DNA from: Draconibacterium aestuarii
Lineage (GTDB): Bacteria; Bacteroidota; Bacteroidia; Bacteroidales; Prolixibacteraceae
Length of the DNA: 49,621 nucleotides
Assembly (NCBI GenBank): GCA_026671195.1
Contig: JAPOHD010000056.1
Span: 1-49,621 of the forward strand
Direction of reading: 5' to 3'
Both the position numbers and the translations under genes were made by a program. Under the pieces are notes generated by a model. That model made no database searches. It had not been told where the DNA came from and saw only the letters and a program-made list of their open reading frames with translations. This document shows positions 26,843-35,956 of this stretch, one piece after another (the first letter of the stretch is position 1; each line of letters begins with the position of its first letter).

Positions 26843-27673
26843 TCAGTATACTTTGGGAACAAATGTCATTTCCTCCAAAGGAGGACGCACATAACCTTTG
26901 TTATCTTTTCGTTCGGGTAAAACTATCGGTTCCTGTTCAATTTCTTTATACGGAATAGACGACAATAAGTGGTGGATGCAATTTAAGCGGGCACGTTTTT
27001 TATCGTCGGCATCAACCATGTACCATGGACTTATTTTTGTGTCGGTATAAGCAAACATCTCGTCTTTTGCCTTCGAATACTCAATAAATTTCTCCATCGA
27101 TTTAATATCCATCGGACTCAATTTCCAACTTTTTGTTGGATCGTTAATACGCGATTTAAAACGCTTTTCCTGTTCGTCTTCACTTACCGAGAACCAATAT
27201 TTTATCAGAATTATTCCGGAGCGGATAAGCATACGTTCGAAGTTCGGACAGGAACGCAGAAATTCCCAGTATTCATCGCTGGTACAAAATCCCATAACTT
27301 TTTCAACACCGGCACGGTTGTACCAGCTTCTATCAAATAGAACCATTTCTCCGGCAGCGGGCAAATGCGGAACATAGCGTTGAAAGTACCATTGTGTTTT
27401 TTCTCTCTCGGTTGGTGTGCCTAAAGCTACCACTCTGCATACCCGCGGATTCAAATTCTGAATAATCCGTTTAATGGTTCCTCCCTTCCCGGCAGCATCG
27501 CGACCTTCGAAAATAACGACCACTTTTAAACGTTTAAATTTTATCCATTCTTGCAATCTTACAAGTTCAATTTGTAGTCGGTTTAATTCCGATTCGTAAA
27601 ATTTTGAGGATAACCTACCGTCTTTTTTTATCTTAATTTCTGGTTTTTCCATAAGTTTATAAATGAAGTTCAT
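26843..27673 (-). CDS. ppk2: Polyphosphate kinase 2 (PPK2) family protein, 276 aa
   Basis: A P-loop kinase-like enzyme that transfers phosphate between polyphosphate and nucleotides. Walker A is FEGRDAAGKGGTIKRI, Walker B with the catalytic pair is VLFDRSWYNRAGVE, and the lid contains RFKSRINDPTKSWKLSPMD. A single PPK2 domain and about 270 aa match the short PPK2 class. The ATG at 27673 is used, but the ATG at 27652 (MEKPEIKIKKDG) is equally plausible, because the first seven residues look non-conserved. It converges on the DUF1338 gene (65-bp gap). Confidence 0.92.
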   Translation of the reverse strand: MNFIYKLMEKPEIKIKKDGRLSSKFYESELNRLQIELVRLQEWIKFKRLKVVVIFEGRDAAGKGGTIKRIIQNLNPRVCRVVALGTPTEREKTQWYFQRYVPHLPAAGEMVLFDRSWYNRAGVEKVMGFCTSDEYWEFLRSCPNFERMLIRSGIILIKYWFSVSEDEQEKRFKSRINDPTKSWKLSPMDIKSMEKFIEYSKAKDEMFAYTDTKISPWYMVDADDKKRARLNCIHHLLSSIPYKEIEQEPIVLPERKDNKGYVRPPLEEMTFVPKVY

Positions 27674-27717
27674 TTAAAGTTAAGAAAAAACATCAGAAAA
27701 AAGGTAAGCCAAACTTC

Positions 27718-28944
27718 TTAAACTATAATGTAAGCCCCAAATTGTGTGTCTTTTTTTGCTTCTGTTAAGGCGAAAAAACCCGATTCAATTTTGTTCTCCA
27801 TTACAACCAGTGGATGTTGTTCTTCCATTTCTTTTTTGAACGAAAAAAACGAAGAGCCCGGTTTAAAGTAAGTTCTGAATAATCCCTTTTTCCCAGGTGC
27901 CAAATATTTCTCGAGCTGAAGCGAAAGTAATCCCATATTGTGCCGCACATTGATTTCGAGGCAGGGATTTACTTTTAGTTTTCCGGCTTCATCTCTGAAA
28001 ATTAGTGTATCCACGCCAAAATATCCCTCGTAGTTTTTAGCCAGGTTGCTTGTTTCCAGAGTCTCTTTTATTGGCTGTAAAGTTAAAGCTGGAACAGATT
28101 TAATAAATTCAATTACTTCGCTGGTTAACGAATCGGGTAGGCCGTTTAAATTGTTTCCGTTGTACTGCCCTTTGTAGTCAGTAGAGAAGTTACTTATGCC
28201 TAAATACCGAACTTCTCCTTTTTTCATTTCGAACTGAAATGCCAGGTCGATTACTTTATCTAAATAAGGTTCAACAATGGCAAAACCCTGGTCTTTTACC
28301 ATGCCCATTATTTTATCCCATACTTTAGGGTGAATGGGTTTGTAACGAATGGGTTGCAATCCTCTTCCTGAGCTACTCCAGGGAGCTTTCACCATTAATT
28401 TCCCCCATTTTTCAAAATAGAATTCAAAATCATCTTTTGTTTTGCAAATTTCGGTGAGCTGGTTTTGTGCAATAAAGTGTTCCGATGGATATTTATGTGT
28501 GATCTGGTGCAGTATTTCGCGGGCAAATCTTTTCGAATAATAATTTTTGTATTCAGCCTTCCAGTTAAAAACAGGCGACTGCTTAAACTCTTCGGAACAA
28601 AATGGTTTAAATGTTTCCAAAGATTTATGTGCTGCCGGACTCCAGCCCCAGGGATTTAGTTGATCGATCCTGAAATCAATATTCTCTGATTTAATGTTTC
28701 TTTTCAAAATAAAACCGGGCGTTTGGATTTCAATTTTTTGCAGGTTTTCGAGAAAGTTTCCTGACGGTAATTCGGGCACAATAACCTTGTCGTCGGGTTG
28801 TGCAAAGAACAGAGGCAATGTTGCCAAATCGGTTTCCATTTTTTGTAAAATCCGGTTTGGTTGCCACGATGTAGTTCCATTGGCAACAGCATATTCGCAC
28901 GTTGGATTAAATAGATAGACGTTTGAGTCAGACAATTTTTGCAT
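27718..28944 (-). CDS. ATP-grasp-like protein of unknown function, 408 aa
   Basis: I recognise only the fold. A probable ATP-grasp core runs from about residue 180 to 345: the strand KLMVKAPWSSSGRGLQPI (Lys and Gly-rich loop), FAIVEPYLDKVIDLAFQFE (Glu pair at the adenine site) and KVNPCLEINVRHNMGLLSLQLE (E-x-N metal ligands). The N-terminal 170 residues (YLFNPTCEYAVANGT, WGWSPAAHKSLETF) are not from a family I can name and may bind the acceptor. Such proteins form peptide-like or amide bonds with ATP. It has its own near-leaderless promoter and is separated from the export operon by a terminator. Confidence 0.7.
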   Translation of the reverse strand: MQKLSDSNVYLFNPTCEYAVANGTTSWQPNRILQKMETDLATLPLFFAQPDDKVIVPELPSGNFLENLQKIEIQTPGFILKRNIKSENIDFRIDQLNPWGWSPAAHKSLETFKPFCSEEFKQSPVFNWKAEYKNYYSKRFAREILHQITHKYPSEHFIAQNQLTEICKTKDDFEFYFEKWGKLMVKAPWSSSGRGLQPIRYKPIHPKVWDKIMGMVKDQGFAIVEPYLDKVIDLAFQFEMKKGEVRYLGISNFSTDYKGQYNGNNLNGLPDSLTSEVIEFIKSVPALTLQPIKETLETSNLAKNYEGYFGVDTLIFRDEAGKLKVNPCLEINVRHNMGLLSLQLEKYLAPGKKGLFRTYFKPGSSFFSFKKEMEEQHPLVVMENKIESGFFALTEAKKDTQFGAYIIV

Positions 28945-28948
28945 GGCG

Positions 28949-28956
28949 CAAAAGTA
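28949..28956 (-). promoter_or_regulatory. -7 promoter element giving a near-leaderless mRNA (ATP-grasp gene)
   Basis: On the minus strand TACTTTTG (TAnnTTTG) ends just 4 nt before the ATG at 28944. A transcript starting the usual few nucleotides downstream would begin at or very near the start codon. Confidence 0.6.
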
Positions 28957-28960
28957 ACTA

Positions 28961-28990
28961 AAAAGCGGGCTGAAATTTCAACCCGCTTTT
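28961..28990 (-). terminator. Rho-independent terminator of the export operon
   Basis: AAAAGCGGG and CCCGCTTTT flank the self-complementary TGAAATTTCA, making a near-perfect 30-bp hairpin six bases past the second membrane-fusion protein gene. Being symmetrical, it could stop transcription from both sides. Confidence 0.85.
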
Positions 28991-28995
28991 AGTTT

Positions 28996-30246
28996 TTATC
29001 CTTCATAAAATTCTATTGTCTCTGCATCGTTCGGAATTGAAGTGTAAATCTTATCGTTAATATTTAGTCCCGATTGAATGATAACTTCTGCCTCATTTTC
29101 ATGACCGGGGATGACTTTTTTCTTCCAAATCTTGCCATCCTTTTTTAAATATACATAACTTTCTCCGTTGTTGCCAAACAACGATGACCGTGGAATTGTA
29201 ATCACACTATCTAGTCTTTCAACAATAATACGGTTGTCGGTGGTCATCGAAGGTTTTAACTCTTTTCCATTTTCTTTTAAATCTATTGTTACGCGAAAAA
29301 CCTTTGTGTCGAAACCTGGAATTTCCTGTCCGATATTGGTTATTTTTGAAATTTTTCCGGAATATATTTTGTTTGGCAGTGCATCAATGTTTATTTCAAC
29401 ACTATCGCCTATGTGAATTTTTGTAATGTCGATTTCCTGAACGTAAGTTTCTGAAATGAGCACCGACATGTCGGGGAGTGTGGCAATTGCAGGGTTCCAT
29501 ATGCTTACTTCATCACCAATCCTTAATTTCCTTCCTCCCCAGAATTTGGCATACATTACCATGCCATCTTTTGGGGCTTTTACGCGGCACTCCATCAATG
29601 CTTGTTTGTACTGTTGATCGAGTTTGTTGTGATAGTTATATTTTTCTTCAACCCGATATGTTTTTGTTTTAAGTTCCAAACGTTTTAATTCGTAATCACG
29701 CCTTTTTTTATCCATTTGCCGGATGGTTTTGTTGTACTCTACCTGTTTTTTCCTCTGGTAGGCAGGCGATTCGTATATTGCCTGTTCCAATTCCAGCTTT
29801 TTATACGCAAGATCATATTTAAACTCTTCCAACTCTTCTCTCAGCTTGGTAAGTTGAATTGTTGAATCAATCTTAGCATCGTTGAGTTCCGCGCGTTTTC
29901 TGGTCAGGTCTTGCGAATTGTTTTGCATTTGCTCGTTTATGCTGGCGGCATCAAGAGTTGCTACCCAATCGCCTTTTTTTACAATAGTTCCTTCAGGTAC
30001 CAGATCTTTAATTTTCAGGCTGTAAATGCGAAGACTTCTGTCTCTTATGTTGTCAGGTAAGTTGATAACCACCGCATCTTTCCCATTAATTTCGCCTTTG
30101 GTATTTAGCGATAGTTCAAAGGGGCCCGACTTTACGGTGTGTATCTTTTCTTTTCCAATACCGATCGTCCCAAAAACCAACATTGCAGAACCTAAAAGAA
30201 TTACCAGAGCCGGTATCCAGAAATATTTATTCTTTATGAATGACAT
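28996..30246 (-). CDS. HlyD/MacA-type membrane-fusion protein, 416 aa (second of two)
   Basis: An inner-membrane-anchored periplasmic adaptor. One N-terminal helix (FWIPALVILLGSAMLVFGTIGI, about residues 9-30) leads to a split biotinyl-lipoyl domain (IVKKGDWVATLD; VKAPKDGMVMYAKFW), which surrounds a long charged coiled coil at about 100-210. Beta-barrel (SVEINIDALPNKIYSGKI) and C-terminal membrane-proximal domains complete it. It is similar in build to the adaptor at 33116-34498, so the operon encodes two paralogs. It lies 11 nt after the TolC gene and ends the operon. Confidence 0.88.
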   Translation of the reverse strand: MSFIKNKYFWIPALVILLGSAMLVFGTIGIGKEKIHTVKSGPFELSLNTKGEINGKDAVVINLPDNIRDRSLRIYSLKIKDLVPEGTIVKKGDWVATLDAASINEQMQNNSQDLTRKRAELNDAKIDSTIQLTKLREELEEFKYDLAYKKLELEQAIYESPAYQRKKQVEYNKTIRQMDKKRRDYELKRLELKTKTYRVEEKYNYHNKLDQQYKQALMECRVKAPKDGMVMYAKFWGGRKLRIGDEVSIWNPAIATLPDMSVLISETYVQEIDITKIHIGDSVEINIDALPNKIYSGKISKITNIGQEIPGFDTKVFRVTIDLKENGKELKPSMTTDNRIIVERLDSVITIPRSSLFGNNGESYVYLKKDGKIWKKKVIPGHENEAEVIIQSGLNINDKIYTSIPNDAETIEFYEG

Positions 30247-30257
30247 GAATTTAATTT

Positions 30258-31742
30258 TTATAGGTTTTCTACAATCTTGTCGAAATCTTCAGACAGAGTA
30301 ATATTCTGTTTGAAATCAAACAAAGTAAGTCTTCTGATAGAGTAAAAGTAGTTCCAATAAGAACGCAAAGATCGGATGTATGCCCTTCTTGCAGTTTCAC
30401 GGTCGTTTCTGGCATTGTTTAGTCTGGTAATGTCTTGTTTACCAATTAAAAAGCGTTGTTGGGTTACTTCATATTTCATTTGAGCAATGGTGTCGGCTTT
30501 GGCCGAATTAATAACCTGATTGCCTTGCAGATTAAATTCCATTACGTTCATGATAATATTTTGTTCGAAATCAATTTTTTCCTGGTTGATACCCAAACGA
30601 ACAACTTCGCGGTTCGATTCAGCCATTGAGAGCTGTCCTTTACGACGTCCCCAATCCAGAATAGGAATGTTTACGCCAACACGGAAACTCTGTCTGTCTA
30701 ATGGGTCCTGATAAACCTCTTTAAACTCTTCTGCATTTTGGTTTAATCCATACATTGCAAATACATCTCCACTTACTCCGGTTTCACTTTTAGCTTGTTT
30801 TACCTTTCTGTCTTCTTCCAGCAGCTGTTGTTGTTGATTTAAAATTTCCGGGTTGTTCAACATGGCTTTATCTACAGCACTCAAAGCATCTATTTGCAAT
30901 TCCGGTACTTCTTCGGGAATAATACATTCAATCTTTGTTTCTTTCTCGAAACTTAAAAATGAATTTAGCTGAGCCTTGGCTCTTTGCAATTCAAGTTTTG
31001 CTCTGGTTAATGCCAATTGTGCATTCATGTAGCTCAACTCCAGGTCCAATAGCTCATCCTGGGTAACGGTTCCAACCTGAAAGCGACCTTTGCCAATAGT
31101 AAAAAGGGTATCGGCATTTGAAAGATTGGTTTCTTGAATGGTTACTTCAATTTGCGCATCCAATAAATCGAAAAACAAGCGTGTTGCTTTTATCGATAAA
31201 CTTTCTTTGCTCTGGATAAATTCTTTTTTGGCTTTTTCGAATTTTACCGGTTCAATTTTCGATTGCCACTTTAGTTCGTTGTAGCCGTTAATATTTTGTG
31301 AGTAACCGATTAAAAAGGGTGTTGAAGAAAAAGAAGAAACTTTCTCTTCGCCCAATTTCTGTGTTATACTTAAGTTTGATTGTGCAAATATTTGCCCACC
31401 TGTTAAGCCCACATTCTGATAAAGTCGTAAAGATAAATCGGAATTGAAATCTTCACGTTCTACAAATTCATCACGGTTTTCGTCATAGTTGTAGACTTTT
31501 TGCATCGACCGGTTATAATCAAACGGGCTTGCATCAAGTGATAAGGATGGTAACTTGTCTGCCTTAAAATACCGGAATTGCCAGTAATTGGCCAGATACA
31601 TGTTTTGGTTGATAAAGGCATCAAGAGATTGTTGCGAGGCCACTTCAATTACATCTTCCAGAGTCATGAGTTTTTTATCCTGAGCAAAACCGGAACTTGC
31701 CAGAATAATACAGAATAGGGTATATATGATATGTTTTTTCAT
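30258..31742 (-). CDS. TolC-family outer-membrane efflux protein, 494 aa
   Basis: The signal peptide MKKHIIYTLFCIILASSGFAQ is followed by two homologous outer-membrane-factor halves (about residues 25-240 and 280-470), rich in long amphipathic helices with heptads (LFFDLLDAQIEVTIQETNLSNA; RFQVGTVTQDELLDLELSYMNAQLALTRAKLELQRAKAQLN). The block FRVGVNIPILDWGRRKGQ is the usual start of the second half. It would form the trimeric channel of a tripartite exporter with the adaptors beside it. The N-terminal 60 residues before the first helix resemble the equatorial part of Bacteroidota TolC proteins. Confidence 0.9.
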   Translation of the reverse strand: MKKHIIYTLFCIILASSGFAQDKKLMTLEDVIEVASQQSLDAFINQNMYLANYWQFRYFKADKLPSLSLDASPFDYNRSMQKVYNYDENRDEFVEREDFNSDLSLRLYQNVGLTGGQIFAQSNLSITQKLGEEKVSSFSSTPFLIGYSQNINGYNELKWQSKIEPVKFEKAKKEFIQSKESLSIKATRLFFDLLDAQIEVTIQETNLSNADTLFTIGKGRFQVGTVTQDELLDLELSYMNAQLALTRAKLELQRAKAQLNSFLSFEKETKIECIIPEEVPELQIDALSAVDKAMLNNPEILNQQQQLLEEDRKVKQAKSETGVSGDVFAMYGLNQNAEEFKEVYQDPLDRQSFRVGVNIPILDWGRRKGQLSMAESNREVVRLGINQEKIDFEQNIIMNVMEFNLQGNQVINSAKADTIAQMKYEVTQQRFLIGKQDITRLNNARNDRETARRAYIRSLRSYWNYFYSIRRLTLFDFKQNITLSEDFDKIVENL

Positions 31743-31753
31743 GGTTGTATGTT

Positions 31754-33097
31754 TTAAGAGCGTAAAGAATTAACTGGATCTTGTTCGGCAGCACGTTTGG
31801 CCGGAACATAACCAAAGGTTATTCCAATTAAAACCGATACTCCAAATGAAATAACTATTGAAAATAATGAAACAATGGTTTTAATATCGAAAGCGACAGT
31901 AATAATTTTTGAAAGCACTATGCCAAGGATTATTCCAATAATTCCTCCAGAAACACTGATAATAGTCGACTCAGAGAGAAACTGAACAATAATGTCTTTT
32001 CGTGATGCTCCGATGGCTTGTCTTACTCCAATCTCTCGTATGCGCTCCATAACTGAGGCAAGCATAATGTTCATAATTCCAATTCCTCCCACAATCAGTG
32101 ATATACCTGCAATTACTCCTAACACAATGTTGAAAATCTTTTTTGTGCGTTGCTGTTGCTTAAGCAGTAATTCCGGAATAGTTACTTCGAAATCGTAGAG
32201 TTGGTTATGCCGGCGTAAAAGCATCCTTCTAATTACTTCGGATGTGGCGCTAAGCTGTTCTGTATTTTCAACCTGCACAATTATTTTATCTAACTGGTTC
32301 AGATTTTCTTTTTTACTGTTTTGGGTTTCATCACGCGAAGCCATCAATTCTTCGACTTCATCGGCGCGCACAAGCGACCTGTTTTTAAACCGCATAATCA
32401 ATGTTTTGGCCGGAATAAATATTTTATTGTCGGTACTTGTAATACCCATCTCGTCAGAAGCCGAAGCTGTAAAGTCGCGTCGTTCAACAACTCCTATTAC
32501 TTTTAACCAGATTTGTCCACATTTAATATTCTTTCCAATTGGGTTTTCCTGGTTAAAAAAGGTTTGTTTTATGTTATCGCCTATTATACAAACCGGAAAT
32601 CCGTTATCCATTTGTTCGCGAGTATAAAAAATTCCTTCAGCAAGTGTGATGTTAAAAAGCTCGAAGTATTGATTGTTTATTCCTTCGAGAACCACTGGCT
32701 TGCTTTTTCCATTTAATATGGCTGAGTAGTTAAACGAAATTACCGGGCTTACACGGCTTACGGTAGGAAGTATTTCTTCTATGGCTGAAACATCGAGAAG
32801 TGTTAAACCTTTCGAAAACTTTTTTGAGCTTATTTGCACCTGATCAGTAGAGCCGGAACTTTCTTCATCGTCAATTACAGTTTGAGTTGGTGTGATAATA
32901 ATATTATTTACCCCAACCATTTTTATTTGATCCATAATTTCCTGTTGGGCTCCGTTTCCAATGGCTAGCATGCTAATTACTGCGGCAACTCCAAAAATAA
33001 TTCCTAATGCGGTTAGAAACGATTTTATTTTGTTTGTGAAAATGGCTTCAATGCCAGATGCGACATCATGACCATATCGTTGTACAATAGCTTTCAT
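31754..33097 (-). CDS. MacB-type ABC transporter permease, 447 aa
   Basis: Starts with IEAIFTNKIKSFLTALGIIFGVAAVISMLAIGNGAQQEI, the conserved first helix and following motif of MacB. A periplasmic domain comes next (about 70-320), then three helices with MLASVMERIREIGVRQAIGASRKDI as the coupling region and FGYVPAKRAAEQDPVNSLRS at the end. No nucleotide-binding domain is fused (MacB proper has one at the N-terminus) and none is found in the operon. It lies between the first adaptor (18 nt) and TolC (11 nt). Confidence 0.9.
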   Translation of the reverse strand: MKAIVQRYGHDVASGIEAIFTNKIKSFLTALGIIFGVAAVISMLAIGNGAQQEIMDQIKMVGVNNIIITPTQTVIDDEESSGSTDQVQISSKKFSKGLTLLDVSAIEEILPTVSRVSPVISFNYSAILNGKSKPVVLEGINNQYFELFNITLAEGIFYTREQMDNGFPVCIIGDNIKQTFFNQENPIGKNIKCGQIWLKVIGVVERRDFTASASDEMGITSTDNKIFIPAKTLIMRFKNRSLVRADEVEELMASRDETQNSKKENLNQLDKIIVQVENTEQLSATSEVIRRMLLRRHNQLYDFEVTIPELLLKQQQRTKKIFNIVLGVIAGISLIVGGIGIMNIMLASVMERIREIGVRQAIGASRKDIIVQFLSESTIISVSGGIIGIILGIVLSKIITVAFDIKTIVSLFSIVISFGVSVLIGITFGYVPAKRAAEQDPVNSLRS

Positions 33098-33115
33098 AAT
33101 TTAAAGTATTTGGAA

Positions 33116-34498
33116 TTACCCGATAATAATCATTCCGCCACCACCGCCAGCGCTTTTCTTTCCTGGCTTGTAAGGTGTCTTTTTATCTTCTTCAACCTTT
33201 TTTAATGCTTCGGCTTCTTCTTTGGCTTTTCGTTCTTTAATTTCCTGCCAAATTTCCAATCCTTCCAAAGGCAAATCGTCTTTGTTTGCTGGTTCGGTTA
33301 ACAGAATTTCATCATTTTCTTCCAAGCCTTTACGAATAAGTATTCGGTTCTCGTTCTGGTCTCCTAAATCAACTACTTGTTTTGTTATATGGTTCTTTTT
33401 GAGGTAAACAAATTGTAGAGAATCATTTTCAAAAATAGCTTCTGAAGGCAGAAACAAGGTATCCTGAAATGCTGCAGTTTCAATAATATTACTGGTTGTC
33501 ATTGCAGGTTTTAAATCGTTTACATCTCCAAAAATCCGAACTTTTACCTCAAAGACTTTGGCGTCGCCTTTGGGCATTGGTTGGCCTATGTTGGCAACAG
33601 ATATCACCTCTCCTTCCAATTTTTTCTCAGGTATGGCATCTATTCCCAAACTTACCTTCTGGCCTGTTTTTACTTTCGAAATATCAATTTCGTTTACATA
33701 ACTTAGTGAGAGCATCGATGACATGTCGGGTAGGGTTGCAATAACGGGCATCCATGGACTAACAGATGATCCAACTTTTATTTTTTCACGCATGCGATCT
33801 TTGCCGTATATTACCATGCCGGGTTTTGGAGCGGTAATTAACAACGAATTATATACCTCTTTCAGTTTTGTTACCCGGGTTTGCTTTTGCTGCATCTCAA
33901 TTTTGGCACGTTCAACTTTTGAAACCGCTTGCCTCTTTTTTAATACAAAACCGTTTTCTTCTTGTATTAATTTACGTTTGGCTTTATCCAGGTCCATTTC
34001 AGCTTTTCGAATAACAGATGGTGATTCGAATTTTGATTCGTCTAAAACAATCTGCTGTGCTTCAACTTCTTCTTTTGCATTTATTATTTGGTCTCGGTAA
34101 TTACTAAGCGTAAGGTTCGAGTCCATTTTGGCATCCTCGAATGCGTTATATGCAGTTTCCATTTCTTGTTCGGCAGTAGTAAGAATTTCTTCAACTTTTT
34201 TTTGGTCGAGAGTTGCAACATAATCGCCCGAATCAACTACCGTTCCTTCCTCAATCAGGTCGGTTATATTAATTTCATAAATCCTGATATCTCTGTCCAT
34301 CAGGCTTTGAGGAACGGAAATGTCTTCAGAGTTCTGTGCCTCCAATTGTCCGCTGGAATAGACCAGTATTTCAAAGGGGCCTCTTTTTACGATAGTAGTA
34401 ATTTCTGATGTTTCGCTTTTCGAAAGTGGGAAAAATAGAAATGCCAATAACGGAATTGCTACGACAATTACGGCAATGAGCCAGGTTTTTCGTTTCAT
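33116..34498 (-). CDS. HlyD/MacA-type membrane-fusion protein, 460 aa (first of two)
   Basis: First gene of the four-gene export operon. An N-terminal helix (WLIAVIVVAIPLLAFLFF, about residues 5-22) is followed by lipoyl halves (VVDSGDYVATLD; LITAPKPGMVIYGKD), a coiled coil at about 100-220 rich in Lys/Glu, and beta-barrel and membrane-proximal domains (LNDLKPAMTTSNIIETA). The C-terminus carries an odd low-complexity tail after about residue 420: charged (EIKERKAKEEAEALKKVEED), then GGGGG-MIIIG. It should bridge the permease and the TolC channel. Confidence 0.88.
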   Translation of the reverse strand: MKRKTWLIAVIVVAIPLLAFLFFPLSKSETSEITTIVKRGPFEILVYSSGQLEAQNSEDISVPQSLMDRDIRIYEINITDLIEEGTVVDSGDYVATLDQKKVEEILTTAEQEMETAYNAFEDAKMDSNLTLSNYRDQIINAKEEVEAQQIVLDESKFESPSVIRKAEMDLDKAKRKLIQEENGFVLKKRQAVSKVERAKIEMQQKQTRVTKLKEVYNSLLITAPKPGMVIYGKDRMREKIKVGSSVSPWMPVIATLPDMSSMLSLSYVNEIDISKVKTGQKVSLGIDAIPEKKLEGEVISVANIGQPMPKGDAKVFEVKVRIFGDVNDLKPAMTTSNIIETAAFQDTLFLPSEAIFENDSLQFVYLKKNHITKQVVDLGDQNENRILIRKGLEENDEILLTEPANKDDLPLEGLEIWQEIKERKAKEEAEALKKVEEDKKTPYKPGKKSAGGGGGMIIIG

Positions 34499-34679
34499 GG
34501 TTTTTGTTTACGTTAATTTTGAGTTGGTGAACCAGGGTTTTTTTAGCTCAAAAAGTATGCCTGAGTTCAAGTTTCCCGAAAGTTAAACGAAATTATTTTG
34601 AAATTTAGTTAAATAGTTTAAAAAAAACTAAAATTCTAGTTTGTTAACTGGGAAAACAGTTTGAAATAAATAATCAGGT

Positions 34680-35594
34680 TTATTCTGGCAATTGTTTTGT
34701 TTTTTTCTTGAATAAACCGGCCTGTGCCAGTGTCATTACCAAAACACCTAACACGCTGATCATACCTCCAACAAACTGGTGGGCTGCCGGTAAAGTTTTA
34801 AAAACCAGAAAAGCACCAATTAAAACAAAAATTCCTTTTAAACTTTGCACAATGGCCGAACGCGAAGCTTCAATGTAATGGTACGAGTAATATACGGTAA
34901 GTATGGCCAGGAATTCCAGAAAGGCCCCTAAAGATATATTTCCAAAAGCCCTGGGCGATATAATTATGGATGATCCATGAATCAGAAAAGCGATTGTTGC
35001 AAATACTAATAGCCACAGGTAACGGTTCAGGTTAAATAGCTCGGGGCTAAGGTTTTTAATGTGAACCTTTACAACCAGTGTTGCGGTTGTGGCAAAAATG
35101 GCATTAATAAAAACCACTCCGGTTCCGGCAATAAATATTGTTTTTAGCGAAGTACCACCAGTGTAACTAATAACAAAAGTGCCAATAAGAGCCAGTGATC
35201 CTCCGATAATTTCAACCCATCCGAATTTCTCTTTCAGAATAAAAATACCGCCAAGCATAATCATTACCGGGAAAATATTTCCAATAAACGATGTTATAGA
35301 TGGATCGGGAATAATATTTATAGATAAGAAAAATGTTGTGGTGGTAAGGATTTCAAGAATCCCCAGTGTTATTAAAATTCGTTTTTGCTTTTTAGTAAGC
35401 TCCATTATCTGTTTTAGTTTACCGTTTTTGGCAGCAAACAAAAAACTAAACAATACTCCAAATGCACACCAGATAACTCCAAATTGGATTAAATGAACTT
35501 CGTTTAAAGCTGCTTTACTAAAAATATATACGTTGGAAAAGGACAGAGTGGCAATTAACGCGAAAAGATATCCTTTTATGGTATTTGATTTCAT
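34680..35594 (-). CDS. EamA/DMT-family transporter, 304 aa
   Basis: Ten predicted membrane helices in two EamA repeats (about 5-140 and 150-290). The first shows GYLFALIATLSFSNVYIFSKAAL and ILEILTTTTFFLSINIIPDPSITSFIGNIFPVMIMLGG, and the second YYSYHYIEASRSAIVQSLKGIFVLIGAFLVF. Members export or import metabolites such as amino acids or nucleotide sugars; the substrate cannot be predicted. A near-leaderless promoter sits directly before its ATG. The C-terminus is basic (FKKKTKQLPE). Confidence 0.88.
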   Translation of the reverse strand: MKSNTIKGYLFALIATLSFSNVYIFSKAALNEVHLIQFGVIWCAFGVLFSFLFAAKNGKLKQIMELTKKQKRILITLGILEILTTTTFFLSINIIPDPSITSFIGNIFPVMIMLGGIFILKEKFGWVEIIGGSLALIGTFVISYTGGTSLKTIFIAGTGVVFINAIFATTATLVVKVHIKNLSPELFNLNRYLWLLVFATIAFLIHGSSIIISPRAFGNISLGAFLEFLAILTVYYSYHYIEASRSAIVQSLKGIFVLIGAFLVFKTLPAAHQFVGGMISVLGVLVMTLAQAGLFKKKTKQLPE

Positions 35595-35599
35595 AGCTG

Positions 35600-35607
35600 C
35601 AAATATA
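35600..35607 (-). promoter_or_regulatory. -7 promoter element, near-leaderless (EamA gene)
   Basis: On the minus strand TATATTTG ends 5 nt before the ATG at 35594, the same arrangement as at 28949-28956. Confidence 0.55.
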
Positions 35608-35770
35608 AAAAAGATGATAATAAAAGGTGTAAAAAGGTATATAGGAGATTGTAATGCACTTTATCTTTCGTTTCAGTTCTTTATTTTTTAGAAAAAATAT
35701 TGGCAAAATGGAGTTGGATCAATCATCGATTTTATTAGTTTTGACATCACGAACGTTAAATATCTACGTT

Positions 35771-35956
35771 ATGTCGAATGCCCGAAAAACACTAATTGTT
35801 ACATTTTTAGGACTTGGATCATTACTTGTTTTTGCCAGTTTTTATATCAAGGCTCAATACGAGACGAACAGAGTGTGTTGTGTTTTTGCTTTTGGTGGAG
35901 TTGTTTTGGCAATCACTGCATTGGTTCTGATAATGAGGAAGCCCAAACTCAAATGA
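35771..35956 (+). CDS. Small two-helix membrane protein, 61 aa
   Basis: From the ATG at 35771 the product is MSNARKTLIVTFLGLGSLLV and onward, with two hydrophobic segments (about residues 7-24 and 34-54) joined by a short loop and ending in RKPKLK. The frame is open further upstream (to 35654), but that part does not look like protein. The stop overlaps the start of the next gene as ATGA, so the two are translationally coupled. No family is recognised. Confidence 0.55.
   Translation: MSNARKTLIVTFLGLGSLLVFASFYIKAQYETNRVCCVFAFGGVVLAITALVLIMRKPKLK

Noticed and set aside
32244-32627. 127-codon plus-strand frame
   Set aside because: A shadow of the MacB-type permease gene on the minus strand.
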